From an uncultured Pelagibacteraceae bacterium (GTDB lineage: Bacteria > Pseudomonadota > Alphaproteobacteria > Pelagibacterales > AG-422-B15): 40,768 bases of DNA. Every line of letters begins with the position of its first letter. The stretch's first letter is position 1. The notes below the pieces were generated by a model. The model ran no database searches, was not told the origin of the DNA, and was given only the letters and a program-made list of their open reading frames with translations. The stretch lies in contig CACHAK010000011.1 in assembly GCA_902577765.1 (NCBI GenBank), positions 1-40,768 on the forward strand. Direction: 5' to 3'. The translations under genes were made by a program, and so were the position numbers. Positions 38,687 through 40,768 of this stretch are shown here, one piece after another.

Positions 38687-39321
38687 TGCCTTTAGATAAA
38701 TTGAGGGATTTATTTGATGGTCCAGAGAAGATATCTCATGAGTATTTTGAAATACTTACGAATGATTTTTTAACAAGACATCATCACCCTCTGGCAGAAG
38801 CTGAAAAAGATAAAGCTAAACTAAATCCATCAGCTGTACTTGTACCAATATGTTATTCAAATAATGAAGTAAAAATATTATTAACTAAAAGACTGGATAA
38901 TTTAAAAGATCATGCAGGACAAATTAGTTTTCCTGGAGGTAAAATTGAAAAAAATGATACGTCTCCAATAGAAACTGCTTTACGAGAGGCTAACGAAGAA
39001 GTTGGTTTAAGGTCTGATGATGTAAATGTGTTAGGAAATCTTGATGTATATATAACTGGCACAGGATTTAGGATCATGCCAATTGTATCTATAGTATCTG
39101 ATTACTCCTATCTAAAGGCAAATCAAAATGAAGTGGATGAAATATTTTTTCTCCCCTTAGAATTCTTAATGGATTCAAACAATCATAAGAAAGAAAGTGC
39201 CACATATGAGTTAAACAATAAAAAATATGAATATGACTATTACGTTTTACCTTATAAAGATTACAATATCTGGGGAGCAACTGCTGGAATGTTGATTAAT
39301 CTTTATCAAATTCTAAAATAA
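38683..39321 (+). CDS. Nudix hydrolase, CoA pyrophosphatase type (NudL-like)
   Basis: 212 aa. Contains LTKRLDNLKDHAGQISFPGG, the UPF0035 block that precedes the Nudix box in coenzyme A pyrophosphatases, and the box itself, GGKIEKNDTSPIETALREAN then EEVGL. As in NudL-type enzymes, the first Glu position of the box is not Glu. Expected to split CoA and derivatives to phosphopantetheine and 3',5'-ADP; the 3',5'-ADP would be a CysQ substrate (gene at the left edge). Overlaps DUF1285 by 4 nt. Confidence 0.9.
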   Translation: MMPLDKLRDLFDGPEKISHEYFEILTNDFLTRHHHPLAEAEKDKAKLNPSAVLVPICYSNNEVKILLTKRLDNLKDHAGQISFPGGKIEKNDTSPIETALREANEEVGLRSDDVNVLGNLDVYITGTGFRIMPIVSIVSDYSYLKANQNEVDEIFFLPLEFLMDSNNHKKESATYELNNKKYEYDYYVLPYKDYNIWGATAGMLINLYQILK

Positions 39322-39338
39322 TATAAATAATCTGTCTT

Positions 39339-40571
39339 ATGAGTAGATTTTTATCAATCTTAGAACAAAACGATGTTGCGCAAGTTTTTGATCTTTTTGA
39401 AACCTATCAAAAAAATAGTATTTATGTTGTAGGGGGCTCTATCAGAGACGCACTTTTAAATAGGGAAATCACAGACATTGATTTTGCTACTTCTTTGAAG
39501 CCTAAGACTATTACCGAAATACTCAATAAAGAAAATATTAAATTTATTGATGTAGGAATAGATCATGGAACGGTTACAGCAATAATTAATGAAAGAAAGT
39601 TTGAAATTACAACTTTTAGAAATGATATTTTTACTGATGGAAGACATGCTCAAGTCTCATTCTCAAATAGTTTAGAGGAAGATGCTTTAAGGAGAGATTT
39701 TACCATAAATGCAATGTATTTAGATAAGGGTGGAAATTTAATAGACCCTAAAGATGGTAAAACAGATTTAGAAAACAGAGTCGTTCGTTTCATAGGAAAT
39801 CCAGATGAAAGAATAAAAGAAGATTACCTTAGAATACTAAGGTATTTTCGTTTTTTAGCATTATTTGGCGATATATCTCCTGACGCAGAGGTGATGAAAA
39901 CAATTAAAGCAAATCTTGATAAGTTATCAGTTGTTTCTATGGAAAGGCAGTGGAATGAACTAAAGTCAATTCTAAGTCTAACTACTCCAAATAATGCAAT
40001 TTCTGCAATGAGTGAAATAGGTTTGCTTGATGTTTATTTTGATGGCACTAGCATAAATGATGCATTTGTAAATTTAATTGAAATAGAAAGTAGAATATCC
40101 CTTTCAATTGATCCAATATTGAGATTAAGTATTCTAATTGAAAACTCGTTGGACAAAGCAAATACTATCATAAAAAAATTACCTTTATCAAAATTAGACT
40201 CTACTGACTTATTGAAATTAAGCACACTGAATAAAAAAATCGTTTCTTACATGTCAATGAAAGAAGTTAGATATTTACTTTATCTATTAGGTCGTGACGG
40301 TTTTCAAAAACAAATACTGGTTAATTGGGCTAAGGATACAAATAATAAAAATGAAGTAAATTGGAGATCATTATATGAAGTTGCACAAAGCTGGGAGAAA
40401 CCATCTTTTGCTCTAACAGCTAAGGATGTAATAAATATGGGTATTTCTCAAGGTCCGATGGTAGGAACCATTTTAAAAGAGGTTGAGGACTGGTGGGCGG
40501 AAAATGACTTTCTTGATGATAAATTTTCTCTAATTGAAAGGTTAAAAGCAATAGTACAATCAAGAAAATGA
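39339..40571 (+). CDS. CCA tRNA nucleotidyltransferase / poly(A) polymerase-family protein
   Basis: 410 aa class II nucleotidyltransferase. Seen: VGGSIRDALL (31-40) with the metal-binding DID at 46-48; the ribose motif RRDFTINAM; and the RILRYFRF neck helix, after which the family shows its all-helical body. It probably repairs or adds the 3' CCA of tRNAs, although both tRNAs here encode CCA. Poly(A) polymerase is the alternative; the alphaproteobacterial context after DUF1285 and Nudix favours CCA-adding. No HD domain is obvious. Confidence 0.9.
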   Translation: MSRFLSILEQNDVAQVFDLFETYQKNSIYVVGGSIRDALLNREITDIDFATSLKPKTITEILNKENIKFIDVGIDHGTVTAIINERKFEITTFRNDIFTDGRHAQVSFSNSLEEDALRRDFTINAMYLDKGGNLIDPKDGKTDLENRVVRFIGNPDERIKEDYLRILRYFRFLALFGDISPDAEVMKTIKANLDKLSVVSMERQWNELKSILSLTTPNNAISAMSEIGLLDVYFDGTSINDAFVNLIEIESRISLSIDPILRLSILIENSLDKANTIIKKLPLSKLDSTDLLKLSTLNKKIVSYMSMKEVRYLLYLLGRDGFQKQILVNWAKDTNNKNEVNWRSLYEVAQSWEKPSFALTAKDVINMGISQGPMVGTILKEVEDWWAENDFLDDKFSLIERLKAIVQSRK

Positions 40572-40624
40572 ATTTGTCGATAAAAAGGTATTGTTTTTTT
40601 TAATCTTTCGGTCAAGATAATTTA

Positions 40625-40768
40625 ATGATTAAAAATTTATCAGTTTTATTTGTCTCGCTGTTATTTATTATTACACCAAAAATAGTTTTAGCTACCGACA
40701 TTTATGAGGGTCAATACCATAAAAATTCAATAAATAACATTTTCGGAACAGGTTTAAATTTTTATTTA
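40625..40768 (+). CDS. exported protein of unknown function, N-terminal part
   Basis: ATG 40625-40627 opens a frame of 48 codons that runs off the right edge. A signal peptide is clear: two lysines region MIKN, a hydrophobic core (LSVLFVSLLFIITPKIVL) and a likely cleavage near VLA-TD. The rest (IYEGQYHKNSINNIFGTGLN) matches nothing I recognise. 53 bp separate it from the preceding gene. Confidence 0.65.
   Translation, partial: MIKNLSVLFVSLLFIITPKIVLATDIYEGQYHKNSINNIFGTGLNFYL

Overview
The window is a gene-dense, AT-rich (about two-thirds A+T by eye) chromosomal segment from an alphaproteobacterium, most likely a streamlined marine lineage of the SAR11/HIMB59/AEGEAN-169 kind. This placement is inference. 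It rests on the gene order coxB-coxA-ctaB-ctaG-coxC-SURF1-thrC, the split F0 operon with both b' and b subunits, CcrM with a RAMA tail, the DUF721-dsbA-smc and DUF1285-Nudix-CCA orders, TldD and ETF-QO. Intergenic spacers are mostly 0-100 bp, many genes overlap by 1-20 nt, few starts have a Shine-Dalgarno, and several starts are TTG or GTG.

Layout. 1-1640: start of cysQ (leftward, cut by the window edge), mnmA, and tRNA-Met(CAT). 1596-2886: a tiny tRNA-integrated element bounded by a perfect 45-bp direct repeat of the tRNA-Met 3' half. It holds an ArsI/CadI-type dioxygenase gene, the N-terminal stub of a P4-type integrase, and paired TTGGTACA-type repeats near both ends. 2906-4592: leftward thioredoxin-like protein and GT4 glycosyltransferase. 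4662-10632: rightward unit of gamma carbonic anhydrase-like protein, GMC oxidoreductase, penicillin acylase-family hydrolase and acyl-CoA synthetase, which converges on tldD.

12241-20255: rightward aa3 cytochrome c oxidase and assembly operon (including a 34-aa membrane peptide between ctaB and ctaG), running into thrC, a RimJ-like acetyltransferase and a peroxiredoxin. 20257-27836: long leftward run, read as DUF721, dsbA, smc, atpI, atpB, atpE, atpF', atpF, thrB, rnhA. This joins disulfide chemistry, chromosome organisation, the ATP synthase F0 sector and homoserine kinase. The thrB and thrC products catalyse consecutive steps to threonine and lie on converging units.

27857-31431: genome maintenance block: mutY (rightward), then ccrM, rnhB and a family-4-like uracil-DNA glycosylase (leftward). 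31472-35627: ETF-QO, a secreted TPR protein and ispE; tRNA-Gln(TTG) follows. 35761-38686: CMD/AhpD-like protein (rightward), the leftward maoC, EEP nuclease and crcB unit, then rightward DUF1285. 38683-40571: Nudix CoA pyrophosphatase and CCA-adding enzyme. The window ends inside an unidentified secreted protein gene.

The points most worth following are the integrase-less arsI mini-island at tRNA-Met, the smc start that is out of frame by one base in an A8 run, the short SMC without a recognisable hinge, three GANTC sites packed into the ccrM upstream region, and a uracil-DNA glycosylase with only two of the usual four cluster cysteines.
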